Part shown: in pieces, positions 12,726 through 24,800 of the stretch
How positions within the stretch are numbered: the first letter of the stretch is position 1
How the letters are laid out: each line of letters starts with the position of its first letter
Assembly: GCA_018292915.2 (NCBI GenBank)
Contig: JACVVK020000037.1
Span: 2,020,501-2,084,500, forward strand
Source: Batillaria attramentaria
Lineage: Eukaryota > Mollusca > Gastropoda > Batillariidae
Length of the DNA stretch: 64,000 bases
Direction of reading: 5' to 3'
Notes under the pieces: generated by a model
Databases searched by the model: none
What the model saw: only the letters and a program-made list of their open reading frames with translations
Told to the model about the DNA's origin: nothing
Program-made: the position numbers and the translations under genes

Positions 12726-15700
12726 AGCAAGCAACTGAAAAAGCAACAGATCTACTACTGATCTTCTGTCGCTGAATGTTAAGGGGTTAAGGAGCACCCT
12801 GCCCCCCCCCCCCCACCACCTGCACAGGCCGTCATCCATCAAACTCTGCAATACCTCTAACCATTATGTACAAGTTACTTGCATCACAGGTGTGACAGTA
12901 TCGTTTTACCGCCATTCTCCAGTTAAAAGCTTTATAATGGAAAGTGTTGTATGGTGTAAATCACTAAACTGAGTGAACTGAACAATAAAATCAATACACT
13001 CCGTCTGAGACACAATGTATAAACTGTAAAGCTAGGCAAATAAAATATCCCACAGCAGGTCCTGCCAACTCCCCAGTGTTCAAATTGAACCAGATACAAT
13101 CAATAATTAGAAGCACAGAGTTCGCATGTCATAGGACTGGGTAGTAGTACACTAATTAACCATCAACAGTTATTCTCCCTCGGTTTTTTTTTGTTTCGTT
13201 TTTTCAATGAATTGTCGATTTCTTCAAACAGTTCACTTCTTTATATATTTTGAACATCAACACCCCCCCCCCCCCCCCCCCAGTTCCGGAATTCTTGTGT
13301 AAATCCAACCTAATATTATATTCTAACTCCCCAACCCGTCCCCTTACAGCTAAAAGCTCAGTGGAGTAAAGTGAACAAATAAACCCATCACACAAGCATC
13401 CATTTCTCTGTGCGTGCATATTTGTGGAACCCTTCCTGACATGACCGGTCACTTCATTCACACTCACAATGCACACACCCATACAGTGTTGTGCTGAGGT
13501 AAATGACCTACTGGAATGAAAAAAAAAACACACACAAAAAACAAGAAAGTCCTATAGCAATGGGAAGGTGAGGGGGCTGCTGGTGATAAAAGAGGGACAC
13601 ATGTCCAAGGGTTGGAGAGGACGGTGGAAAGGGTGGGTTTGAGACTGAGAGTGAGTTAGAAGGGAATGGCCGGAGCTTATGACGGGAGTAAACATGCATC
13701 TATTACAATAATTTTGACAGCTGTGTCCATGTCTGTGCAACAGCTGTGTAACTGATAGTGTTATTTTTATACTGACTTTCAACTGTATCATCATATATAG
13801 TTAAGAAGTGTATCAAAGCAGTGAATTGAAGACAAGCTGAGTACGTAACAGGAAATTTATTCTGCGTCTACCTCAATCTGTTTTCCAAGTTACTGCCTTG
13901 TCTGCAGAAAACAAAACATGCATGCCCAGAAGTTTCAGAGATCTAAATCCCTAATCATAATTAATTTAACAAGCACCTATAGATACATCTGTACTGATGC
14001 AGGCCACAAACATAGTACTTGGTGGCATATTTGCTGCAATGTGTTACCTCACTGTCATGGAAAACAGTGAACCTTCTAAATTTGTTTCAACAAGGAACTC
14101 TTTGCAATGATCAAGCCAGCTGCCTCCATGAAACTGGAAGATATGGGTGGTTCTCTACCGATCACATGGGAATAGGTGTACTAAAATGCAACACGGAGTT
14201 GTTTGACAGATAAATGTCAGTTTCCGTCAGTTTTACACACCACGTATGGTAAAGGTTACAAAATTTTGCCTGAAAACAATTTCCATGCGATTTGTGTACA
14301 TATACTGGCCTTGTGATTGTATTTTTTTCCCTTTTTTTTTTGGGGGGGGGGGGGGGAGCAAAGGTGGCATGGCAGTAAACAGTTTTTTCATGTCCGTATG
14401 TCTATACAAAGAATCACATCAAGAGATGGATGCCTGGGTGGCAGGGTGGCAAAAATTAATGGGTTTTTGCTGTGTCAACTCTGCAGTCACTTCCTGTTAC
14501 AACTTGCATCCTACGTCAGGGTGTCTTGACCTCCCCAGTTTTCTTTAATCAGTTCTGTGTTTTGAAAGAACAAATTAACAAAGATTGTTTAGGCCAGAAA
14601 TCTGCTATCTACCTATCATGAGACTTACATGTCCCACCTCTTATTCACTAAGCAAGTAATAGAATTATTTCAATCTCATTGTTTTTTTGTTGTTTTTAAC
14701 TAACTGCTATACATGTGGCTGTTTGTACACGCGATACTAATAATCATGTAACGTTTAGGCATGTTGTTTCTCAGTTACTTTTGTCATGGAGTGTAAACGT
14801 TGTCCAGTTCACTAAACAGCTGCCCCCTCCCCCCCTCCCATGTCACTTTGGTATGTGCGATTACGTCATAAACATGAGTCGCCTGATTTTCACGAGTTTG
14901 GGTTTCCTTCCCCTACTAAAAAAAAATACACCATCAACATGAAAGCATTAGTTCAACTCCACTACGCAAGCGATTAAAACTATCACTGTTATTCTTTTCT
15001 TTTTCTGAAAGCAGAAAGCGCAGGTTACTTAGCGCACTACGTGTGTAGTTGGGTGTACGCGGAACCGCGTCACTTCCAAAGTGAGCACACCTATGTAGGT
15101 CAACCTGACCCAAACTTCCTCCCGCGAATGAAAACTTTTTTTCCTGTTCTTTCTATCATTTTCGTACTCCTTCAACTGTCACGCGAAAACACTTGGGTTG
15201 TGTGACTTGTTCCTGTTCGGCATCTTGTTTTGTTTGATGAAGTCTTGCAGACGACGCATGATGAAACATATTGTGTATTCATACGCCGGTCACCCGGAGA
15301 GTTCACGTAACTGCAGGTCACACATTCAAGAAAGAAAGACGAGACTTTCGCAAAGACACTGCACACACGGCAAGCTGATAACTTTACAGAAATACATAAC
15401 ATACCAAACAAAAGTGCAGGTGAACAGAATGCAAAATGGGATTCAAACTGGAACTGCGAGAGGACTGGGTGGGTTACGGGGGGAGGTTCGTGTAGGCCTA
15501 ACAGAAGAAAATGTCCCGTCGAATTCACCGTTCAACTCATAACCACTAGATCTTTTACATTTAAACACCATCACGGAAATCCAATGTATAAAAGGCTACG
15601 GGTAAAAAGTGCGGGTTTGAGTTTGATAGCGAGTACACACACTTGAGGCAACACAAGGCAGATCTCTACACACAGCCGCTGTGCCGGTTCCTCATTAGCA

Positions 15701-16075
15701 TAATTTATGCACAATGATCATTACCTTCTTTCGAGATATAACTCGTCCCTCCGAGTTTTTCACTAAGTCTAGGCTTATTGTTTACGAGCCTCGACGTTCT
15801 GGCGATGAAAGATGTGTGTTTTGTCCGTCAAAAACATCGCATTCCCTTTGAAGCCTTTGACCATTACCCCACAAAGGTGTAGGAGGGGTCGGGCTGTCAA
15901 GGGATTTTGGCTGAAGGTTTTGGGATGAGAATCGAGATCTGCTAGAGTTCTTATACTCTAAACAGCTCGGGTTTAGAAGAAATAAGATATTGTGATAAAT
16001 TTCAGCTCCCCTAAAACTCCGACAAAAGCAGCATTTCCACGTAGATTGAACGCACACACACCATCAGTCAATGTA

Positions 16076-16112
16076 CGCAAAATGGCGACTTCGTGTCACG
16101 TGACGTATTCTA
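16076..16112. promoter_or_regulatory. Candidate promoter elements (YY1-like ATGGCG, E-box/CRE-like CACGTGACGT)
   Basis: CGCAAAATGGCGACTTCGTG followed by TCACGTGACGT resembles animal core-promoter motif clusters. It is upstream of the zinc-finger gene, which has a likely untranslated first exon. Motif matches only; no transcript evidence. Confidence 0.25.
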
Positions 16113-18225
16113 CGCACTACGAGGACGCGTCTATGAGCAAAGGGGGGAAGGATCACCTAAACCAACCACTGCTATTTTTGTTTAGGATGGCTTGAGTACG
16201 AACAGGACCAAGAAACATATTAAGGTGTAATTTTACGTAACAGAATTTGAAGACTACGGAGAAATGCGTATTAGTGTTGTTACTATCTCTACTTGTTCTA
16301 CCACCACCCCTTTAGGAAGATTCTATCTTAGATGCCTTGGCGTCCGGCCAGTGGCTCGCCGCAAGCTGTTTGCGAACGTTGCAGAACTAGGTCGACCGAA
16401 TGTTCGGAACGTGCTGTGGGGCAGTGGTACTGTTTTACTCAAAATATTCGTAAATTTAAGGCTCAAACCTGTAAACGTCATGACTTGAAAGGCATACTAA
16501 GCTTTTTCCAGCGTGTTTGGTCACAATCATATATATTGAAAACTAAAATTGTAGATGTGAAAAGGGATGTCGATGATACCTTGGTCATATTCTGTACATT
16601 TTATTGTAACGCAGTGCGCAAGTCATGTAATGTACCGCCTCCTTAGACAAACCCGCATACCGAACAAGCAGCTCCAGTCACGCGGGGGCAGCGCATGCCA
16701 TTCTTCATGAATGCTTGCGGTGCAGTGGTGCTAACCTCTGCTACAGTGTACTCCCAGCGTGTGGGTTCGAATCCTAAGTTCGTGGGTCACGGTCATAGAT
16801 TTGATTATACAGTCAGCGTCAAAATAAAGTATCCACCTGTTTCAATCAAATCTTCTGGAAAACCAAAAGCAGAACGATACATATATTTGGTGCTTTTAAG
16901 TCATTGGCCCATTTGTCTAAAGGGTGAAGAAAGTGTTTTTGTTGTGATGAGGAAACCACATAAGCCATACACGCTTGGGTGCACATGGTGTCAAAATCAA
17001 GTCACAAGAAAACAAACACCACTTTCAGTCGAATTTACACAGAGATTTTATGGTTTTATTCTCACAAAAAAATAACAGGATCAGAATTCACTCGTAGACA
17101 ACATTATGTTATCCAAATCATCTTTATTACAGCGATTTGATGTCTAGTCACGCTTGAGTAAACAAAAGTCTAAATCAATACGGCCAGCGCTTGCAAACAC
17201 ACTGAAATTATCGAAAACAATCTTTGCAATAGTCTTTAATGTAATGATTTTATGCACAATACTCAATTGTTCAACTTGACAAGAAGAAAATCTTGGAAAC
17301 AATGATTAAAACAAACAACAAAAAGCGCCTACACGTGAGGAGAGCAGAACGCAAAATGCCACCACAATGACCACAAAAGGGATCCTTTTTTTCAACCATT
17401 CAAACTTGTGTCAAAATCACAATAAAACTGTAAAAAGTCCACAATTCATTCATTTGCATTTTCATTTAAAATGATCCTACAGTATCATGATTAATCATAA
17501 GTCAAAAATAGTACAAGCATACTAAAGAAATACATGTAGCACACGTAATATCGCCATCAATCCCATCGCTCCGGTTCCTACCATGCGACAAATAGTACGC
17601 GTATTATATCTAAGTAAGCGTACTATTTCGAAAAACTATGCGTACCGATCGAATTATAAGCTTTACGTCCTACTTGTGGACAAATCAAGTTTTTCCTGGC
17701 GTGTGTCATCGGCTGCTTGGCTTTGTGGGTGACTTGTTTTGCATTCAGTTCACTGCTAGGGGCTCAAGTGCGTGTCTGCATGGGTTGTTTCTCAGTGCCG
17801 TGGTCGTTTTCTGTCAGTCGTCCTTTCTTACTATGATCACTATTTCGGGACTTTGGTCGCCCGTACGTTGTACAGTACTTGTACTCATTCAAAAATTTCA
17901 TAGCAAGTGCACTATTTGGAAGGAGGCGTTTGGATTGGTGGACATAGTACGTGTACTAATCCGATTTAGCACGCTTAGCGGTAAATCGGGACGTACGGCT
18001 GTTTTCGCTTGCTGTACTGAGGCCTGTCTGCGCCAAATGAATTTGTAGCCGTTCATTTCGACCCGCACATCATTTCGCGAAGGGCAGAGGGATCTGCGAA
18101 TGTTTTTAATCAGAGACCGTACGCGAAATTTGCTGCACTGTCTCTTTTCTAATCCACTCGTTTTGTTCGTGTGGTGGTACCTCTGAGCCACCACGATTTC
18201 AATTCAAGGGAAGTGAGTCGGGAAA

Positions 18226-18234
18226 ACCGGAAGT
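18226..18234 (+). promoter_or_regulatory. ETS-like site ACCGGAAGT upstream of SUPT5H
   Basis: This is a perfect ACCGGAAGT ETS/GABP motif 630 bp upstream of the SUPT5H start codon. A YY1-like CAAAATGGCCG follows at 18645-18655, close to where an untranslated first exon would be expected. Housekeeping promoters often carry both motifs; their function here is inferred. Confidence 0.3.
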
Positions 18235-18856
18235 ACTAAACTGAGGAAGAAACATTTCCCGTTGTTTTCACATCGGTATAAGTCACAGTCGAATTTCTCA
18301 AGAAAAAGGCCACGTTTTTGTCAAGCAGCCCGACTGAGGTGTTTCCAGTTAACGACTCTACATCGTACGTAAGCATTAAGTGCGAATATTCGTGCCAGTA
18401 GTGCACGGAGACCAATTTCATTTGTAAGAATTTGCCACTACTGTGAAAATGAGATTCTCAGCAAATGTTCACAAGCGGGACAAACCCACTATCTCCTTCT
18501 CGTCTGTAATGATTGTACAGATCACGAATGAAGAATTTATTCAAGAATATGAAGAATTATTATTACTTGTGTTAAGAATAATTATTGATTTCACTGACTT
18601 GCCTTTTGTTCTTCATATTCTTACCTATTGTTCACTGTGGCGATCAAAATGGCCGAAAGGATACAAAATGGAGGAGCTGTTCTTTAGAATTTTTACAAGT
18701 ACTTGTTACTAGATACACACTGTATGTTACAAAATCATAATATAACTAGCAGTGCATATGAGATGTGGCCTGTGAACATATGGCACAACAACAAAAAATT
18801 AATGTTTTTGTTCTGATTTCAGGACCAATTATTAGTGGTGATTGTGTTGAGCCATC

Positions 18857-21800
18857 ATGTCGGACAGTGAAGACAGCCAGTTTTCTGATGCTGAAAGTGA
18901 GGTATGTCCACTGCCGTACTAGAGTTTACATTGTCTCTAAGCTTAAAGCACTTTGGATAAAGAGCCTATATAAATCATGTTATTCTTTGTCTTGTCTTGC
19001 AAAAGGACCAGGATCTTAGGGTTCATTTCTGAGTCTGAGGAGAAGATAAACATTGTCATTTGTGCAGTGCTGTGTTGAAAGTTCCAAAGTTTTTGTGGTC
19101 AGTTACTGAAGTTTTGCATTAATTGTCTTTAAAGCGCTTTGGATACAGAGCCTAAATAAATCTGTTCTTCTTTGTCTTGTCTCACAAAATGATTAGGATC
19201 TTAGGCCAGTTAGGGTTCATTTCTGAGTCTGAGGAGAAGATAAGCATTGTCATTTGTCCAGTGCTGTGTTGTAAGTTTTAGAGTAGTACAGCCATCATTG
19301 GCTCCCTTGTGTAAAAAAGGGAGTCTGTGTACTAACCCTCCGTCGTCTGTGTGTGTGTGTGCACATTTCCAAAGTAAACCTTAACATTGGCATTTTCTTA
19401 GCATCTACAAACAGCAGATGCACCAAACTTGGCATGCTGGTAGACAGTTCTAAGACCTTTCAAAATATATCATTTAAATGACACTAAAGCTTTCTGAAAA
19501 TATTACATTGGCATTTTCTTGAAATCTGCAAACACCGGAGATATTCAGTGGCCTTGTGTCAAGGTCAAGGCCATTCAAGCTATACATTTTTGTGAAACCT
19601 TAACATTGGCATTTTCTCAGAAACAACGAACAGCAGAGGCACCAAACCTGGCGTGCTAATAGACATTGATAAGACCTATGCTTACATACCATTTTTGGTT
19701 GACCTTGACTAAGTAAGGTCTCTATAGAGAAACAACTTTATGGGATGGGCAGATATTGCTACATGCAGCAGCAAGTTTCAGTGATCAATACAAAATAAGA
19801 CTGAGATGTTTCTCCAGACAATACAACAGCAAGCAACAAGACAGATAAAATGGCATGAAATTTTGAGAAACAACTTTATGGGATGTGGCCATTCCTCCTT
19901 GTTTTGTTTTTTCGGTGGTCAGTTTTATAACAATAAATGGAAGCAGGCTGGATGAGAAAAGAAATGCTTGTGCCTTGTCAGCAATGTAGGGAAAAAGTTG
20001 TCTAACAGCAGCACCCCATGGGTAAATGTCATACATGTTTATAGTTTACATTTAGGTGCCAGGAGAGTCCCCCACATAAATGCCTTTGAAATCCCCCCCC
20101 CCCCCCCCCCCCCCGTCACCACCTGCACCCCACTGGGGCCTGGGCAGCTCCTGGGCTAATTTTGACTCAAACTGTGAACATTTGAGTGTCACTGTCACCC
20201 ATGTGAAGTGTTGCAGTTTGGTCCATTGTGCACTCTTTTCAACAGGGGGGAGAACAGAATGAATCCAAAAACGATGGGAGTGATGGAGGAGCTGACGGGA
20301 GTGATGTGGATGACAAGGTTGGTGGAGACGACGATGAAGGCGGGGATGATGCTGGAGAAGGAGGTGGAGATGACGAGGATGATGATGAGGTAAATTCAAT
20401 CATTGTTGAATGTGACAAAGAATTAACCTTTTTCTGAATTTTGCCCATGCGCAAAACGTTATATTTTTAGTCACATCAAGACTGTCGGGCTTGACTACTT
20501 ACTTACTACGTATGACTACTTAATTGTGTGGATTCTTCTCTAGGATTTTGAGGACGAAGAAGATGAAGAAGAAGAAGAAACTGGACGGCCGAAGAAAAGG
20601 AAAAGGAAAGGAGCCCTTGGTTTCATCATTGATGAAGCTGGTTAGTATGCAGTATTAGTATAATTTAAGCTAGCGTGTTTCACTTGTAATTAGGAAGGAG
20701 AGCTGGGATTGCCGAATGATGGAGTGCTGGGCTTTTAATGCTTGTGTCTTGTGTTCAAACCCCCAGTGTGAGCCAAGTATTGTGCTAGTGTTTTCCTCTT
20801 TGTCCTTTCTTTGATCTCGCCTTGTGGCGGAAAAGAATGTTAAACCCCCGAATACTCAACCACCCGCTGGAATGAATCGGTAAAGTTTCAGCTTTCAAGT
20901 TACATGAATGGCTTTGTTCAGAGAGTCAGTCTGGTGAATTTTGCTTGTGTTGTTTAGATGTTTGTAAAAAGGAATGCATACACAGACACACTGGCTAAAT
21001 GGACCAGCCCCCCCCCCCCCCCCCAAAAAAAAAACAAACAAACAAAAAAACAAACAAACAAAAACAAACAAACAAACAAACCAGTAAAATGATGTGAAGT
21101 CTGAAAGTAAAAGTAGAATGCCCACAGCATCTGTCATATATATATATACAGTAGAACCTCTTTTGGGTGACCACCCCTTTGGGAGACCACCTGCCTGTGC
21201 AGACCAATGTTACAATGATACTGGGTTGCACTTCTTCACTGTCTGAAGCTTCTTTTGGGTGACCACCTCTCTTTTAAGACCACTCTCGGCTGGCCAGATG
21301 GGTGGTCGCCCAAAAGAAGTTGTACTGTATATGGATTCTGCTGCTTTTGTGCTTTTGTGCATATCATTAACTCTTTGACGACGGAGCGCAATTTCTGACA
21401 CACGATTTCCTATAGGAAATCGTGTGTCAGAAATTGCGCTCCGTCGTCAAAGAGTTAATGCTTCCAATTAATTTATGTTTTACCAGATGTTGATGAAGAG
21501 GATGAGGACGACGAAGAGTGGGAAGAAGGAGCCGAGGAGTTGATAGATCGCAAGTCAACTTACGAGGGGCCCAGTGCCAAAGAAATTGAAAGTCACCAGC
21601 GTCTCAAACAGATCTGGGAGTGAGTAGATGTATCAGTTAAATTTTCATTGGTTCAGTGTATTTAACCATGTCACATGGTTGGAGAGTGACTTGTTAGTGT
21701 CTGGTGCTGAGATTGTAATTTGTATCATTGCATCATTATTCGATAGTGTTGGGCATGCTGCTCTTCACCAAGTGATGATTTAGCAAGGTGACCTCAGTGA

Positions 21801-24800
21801 TAGAAGCATAGACTGATAGAGAGCTTTTTGAAGAAAGCGTCCAAATCAGTGTCGATTTGCACACGTAGCTTCTTTCCTTTTTTTAGCAATGCAATGATCT
21901 TACCGTTTGACGGCCACCCAGTGGTGGTTGCTGAATGCTCCTGGCGCTCTGAAGAAGTATAAAGTTCTTGTATGTTAAGTCCTTGGTGATCACGATGCCT
22001 GATCCTGCCAGTGTTGGGCATGCTGCTCATTTGTTTTATTATAACTGTTTCACCAAGTGATGATTCAGCAAGGTGACCTCAGTGATAGAAGCATAGACTG
22101 ATAGAGAGCTTTTTGAAGAAAGCGTCCAAATCAGTGTCGATTTGCACACGAACCTTCTTATTCTTAACTTAACTTAATTCTCTCCACGCCATGAGGCGCA
22201 TAAGGCTTGGACATCTTGCTTCCATCGTTTCCGGTCTGAGGCTGCACGGCGTGCCGCATTCCATGAACTCCAGCCTGCACCGTTTCTTTCAATCTCAACC
22301 ATCCTCCGCCACGTTGTCTTTGGGCGGCCCCGCTTCCTTCTTCCCTCAGGCGTCCACCCAAGGGCTACAGCACAATCATCTAATGGTTCCCTCCTCAGCA
22401 CATGGCCGATCCAGTTCCATCTTCTCCTCCTCACTTTGTCACTGACCTGCTCTGCCTCTGCCATCTCCAGAACTGTTTTGTTTGATACATGTTGTTGCCA
22501 TCTGATCCTGAGGATTCGCCTGAGGCACTTGGTCTGGAAGATGTCGAGTCTCTTCTCTTCTCCCTTGGTCAGCTTCCAAGTCTCGCATCCATATAGCAGG
22601 ACTGACAAGACCAGGCTCTTGAAAAGGGAGGCTTTGGTCTTTCTGCTGATGTTTGTGGCCTGCCAAATGTTGGAAAGTCTCTTGAATGAGGCGCTGGCCA
22701 ATGCTATTCTCTTCTTGATGTCCGCAGTGCCCCTGCCATCCTTGGTGACATTGGCGCCGAGGTATGTGAAGCTCTCCACCTCTTCAACTTCGCTGTGACC
22801 CACTTTCAAGCTGGCGTTGCTCTTGCTGTTGGTCTTCAATACTTTGCATTTCTTGGCATTCAATTTAAGCCCAACTCTTGCTGCGTTGTCTTCCAGTTTG
22901 GTTGTTTTGGCCTGGAGGTGGTTCATTGTTGACGATAGTAGGGCAATGTCATCCGCAAAATCAAGGTCTTCCAGTATAGTGGTAAAGTTCCATCGGATCC
23001 CTGTTCTCTCACCCCCAACTGTCTGCCGCATCACCCAGTCTATCACCAGGAGGAACAAAAATCCTGACATACAACAACCCTGTTTTACACCGGTCATTAC
23101 TGGGAAGGGGTCTGTGGTTTCATTTTCATCGATCACAGCACACTGAAAGTTTTCATACAGGGCTTTGACCATCTGAATCAGTTTCTGGGGTATTCCATAG
23201 TTCTTCATGATGACCCACAAGCTGTCTCTGTGCACTGAGTCGAATGCTTTTTCAAAGTCCACAAAGTGTATGTACAGGGTAGCGTTCCACTCGTTGACTT
23301 GCTCCAGAATGTTCCTGAGGATGAAGATCTGGTCGACAGTCCCTCTGCCTTTCCGGAACCCTGCCTGCTCCTTCCGTAGAGCATGATCAACTCCTGTCTG
23401 GATTCTGTTGATGAGGATCCTACTGAGCACTTTGCTGGCTAAGGGCAGTAAGGTGACCCCTCTCCAGTTGCTACAGTCCTTTAGGTTGCCTTTCTTGGGG
23501 ATTTTGCAGATCAATCCTTTAGTCCATTGTTTGGGTACCTTTTCCTCCTTCCATATCTGCTCAAAGATGCGCTTCAGCTGCTGGCTAGTCTGCTCCGGGT
23601 CTGCCTTCAACATTTCTGCCGTGATCTGGTCTGCTCCTGGGGCCTTTCCGTTCTTGAGGGCCTTCAGTGCAGCTTGGATTTCCTGTTTGGTTGGTGCCTC
23701 GACTGAGATGCCGATCTCCTCTCCCTCTCCATCGTTGTCTTGTGGTGGAAAATCCGGTTTGTCCCTGTTGAGCACTTCCTCAAAGTGTTCCTTCCACCTT
23801 TTGAGTCTTGCCTCTTTGTTCTTCAGCAGCTCTCCATCCTTGCTCTTCACTGCTGCTGCTTGCCTGTTGCGCTGCCCTGTCAGCTGCTTCACGATGCTAT
23901 ACAGCTTCTTCTGCTGTCCGTTCTCTGTTGCCTTCTGGGCTTGCTCTGCTGTCTGTGCCATCCATCTCCTCTTGTCCTCTCTCACGCTTCTCTTGACCTC
24001 TTTGTCCTTTTCCTTATAAGCATCTCTCAGTCTGTTCTTAATTCTTTCTGATCGAGTGCTGTCTATCTTTTTCTTGATGTCTTTTCTCTCGTCCATCAGT
24101 TTCCAGGTATCTTCACCGATCCATGGCTTGTTTTTACCTTTCCTGAAACCGAGCACTTCTTCTGCAGACTGCACATATGCCTTCCTCTGTTGTTCCCACA
24201 TCTCCTCAATATCTTCGGTGTCTTCTCTATACTCTTTGAGCATCTTCTTCACAGAGTCATTGAATTTTATTCTCATTTCTTCTTCTTCGAGGCGTTCCAC
24301 ATCCAGTCTCGGCTTTACCTTATTCTTGTTCTTGTGTGTGCTAAGGCGCAGTTTAATGCGTGTCCTCACCAAGTAGTGGTCGCTGTTGGCATCCGCTCCC
24401 CTCTGAACCTTGGTGTCGAGAACAGAAGATCTCCACTGCCCACTGATGAGAAGGTGGTCGATCTGGTTTCTCACTCTCCCATCAGCTGATACCCACGTCG
24501 CTTTGTGAATATCCTTATGGGGAAACAACGTTCCTTTGATTACTAGTACATAGTCTTTCTCTATTTTCATTTTGTGTTCCGAGTCCATGTACACCCATTG
24601 TTCTTTCATAGCCACTATTGTCGCTCCCCACTTTTGCATTGAGGTCCCCCATGATGATAATGATGTCGTTCTTGTTGCACTCATCCAGTGTCTCCTGTAG
24701 CTCAAGGTAGAACTGGTCTTTCTCTTCTTCTTCTCTCTCGTTGTGTGGGGCGTACGCTTGTAACACTGTCACTCTCCTGTATCTGGTGTAGAACCGTGCT

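Larger units (their letters stand above)
12726..18822. other. Intergenic region between the divergent ZC3H4-like and SUPT5H genes
   Basis: No gene is supported. The stretch holds poly(C) at 13262-13280, T10G15 at 14332-14356, low-complexity sequence and scattered short ORFs without family resemblance. Around 16075-16110 there is CAAAATGGCGACTTCG plus CACGTGACGT, and near 18226 and 18645 there are ETS- and YY1-like sites. These are candidate promoter elements. Confidence 0.5.

Noticed and set aside
15172..15542. Overlapping ORFs of 114 and 118 codons on both strands
   Set aside because: No family resemblance; chance open frames.
16711..16790. Possible tRNA gene with GGTTCGAATCC
   Set aside because: No convincing cloverleaf arms; more likely a decayed tRNA-derived SINE head.
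17638..18048. 136-codon plus-strand ORF upstream of SUPT5H
   Set aside because: No recognisable family, no splice context, composition like the surrounding spacer.
23408..24019. Plus-strand ORF of 203 codons and neighbours
   Set aside because: Antisense of the LINE reverse transcriptase.
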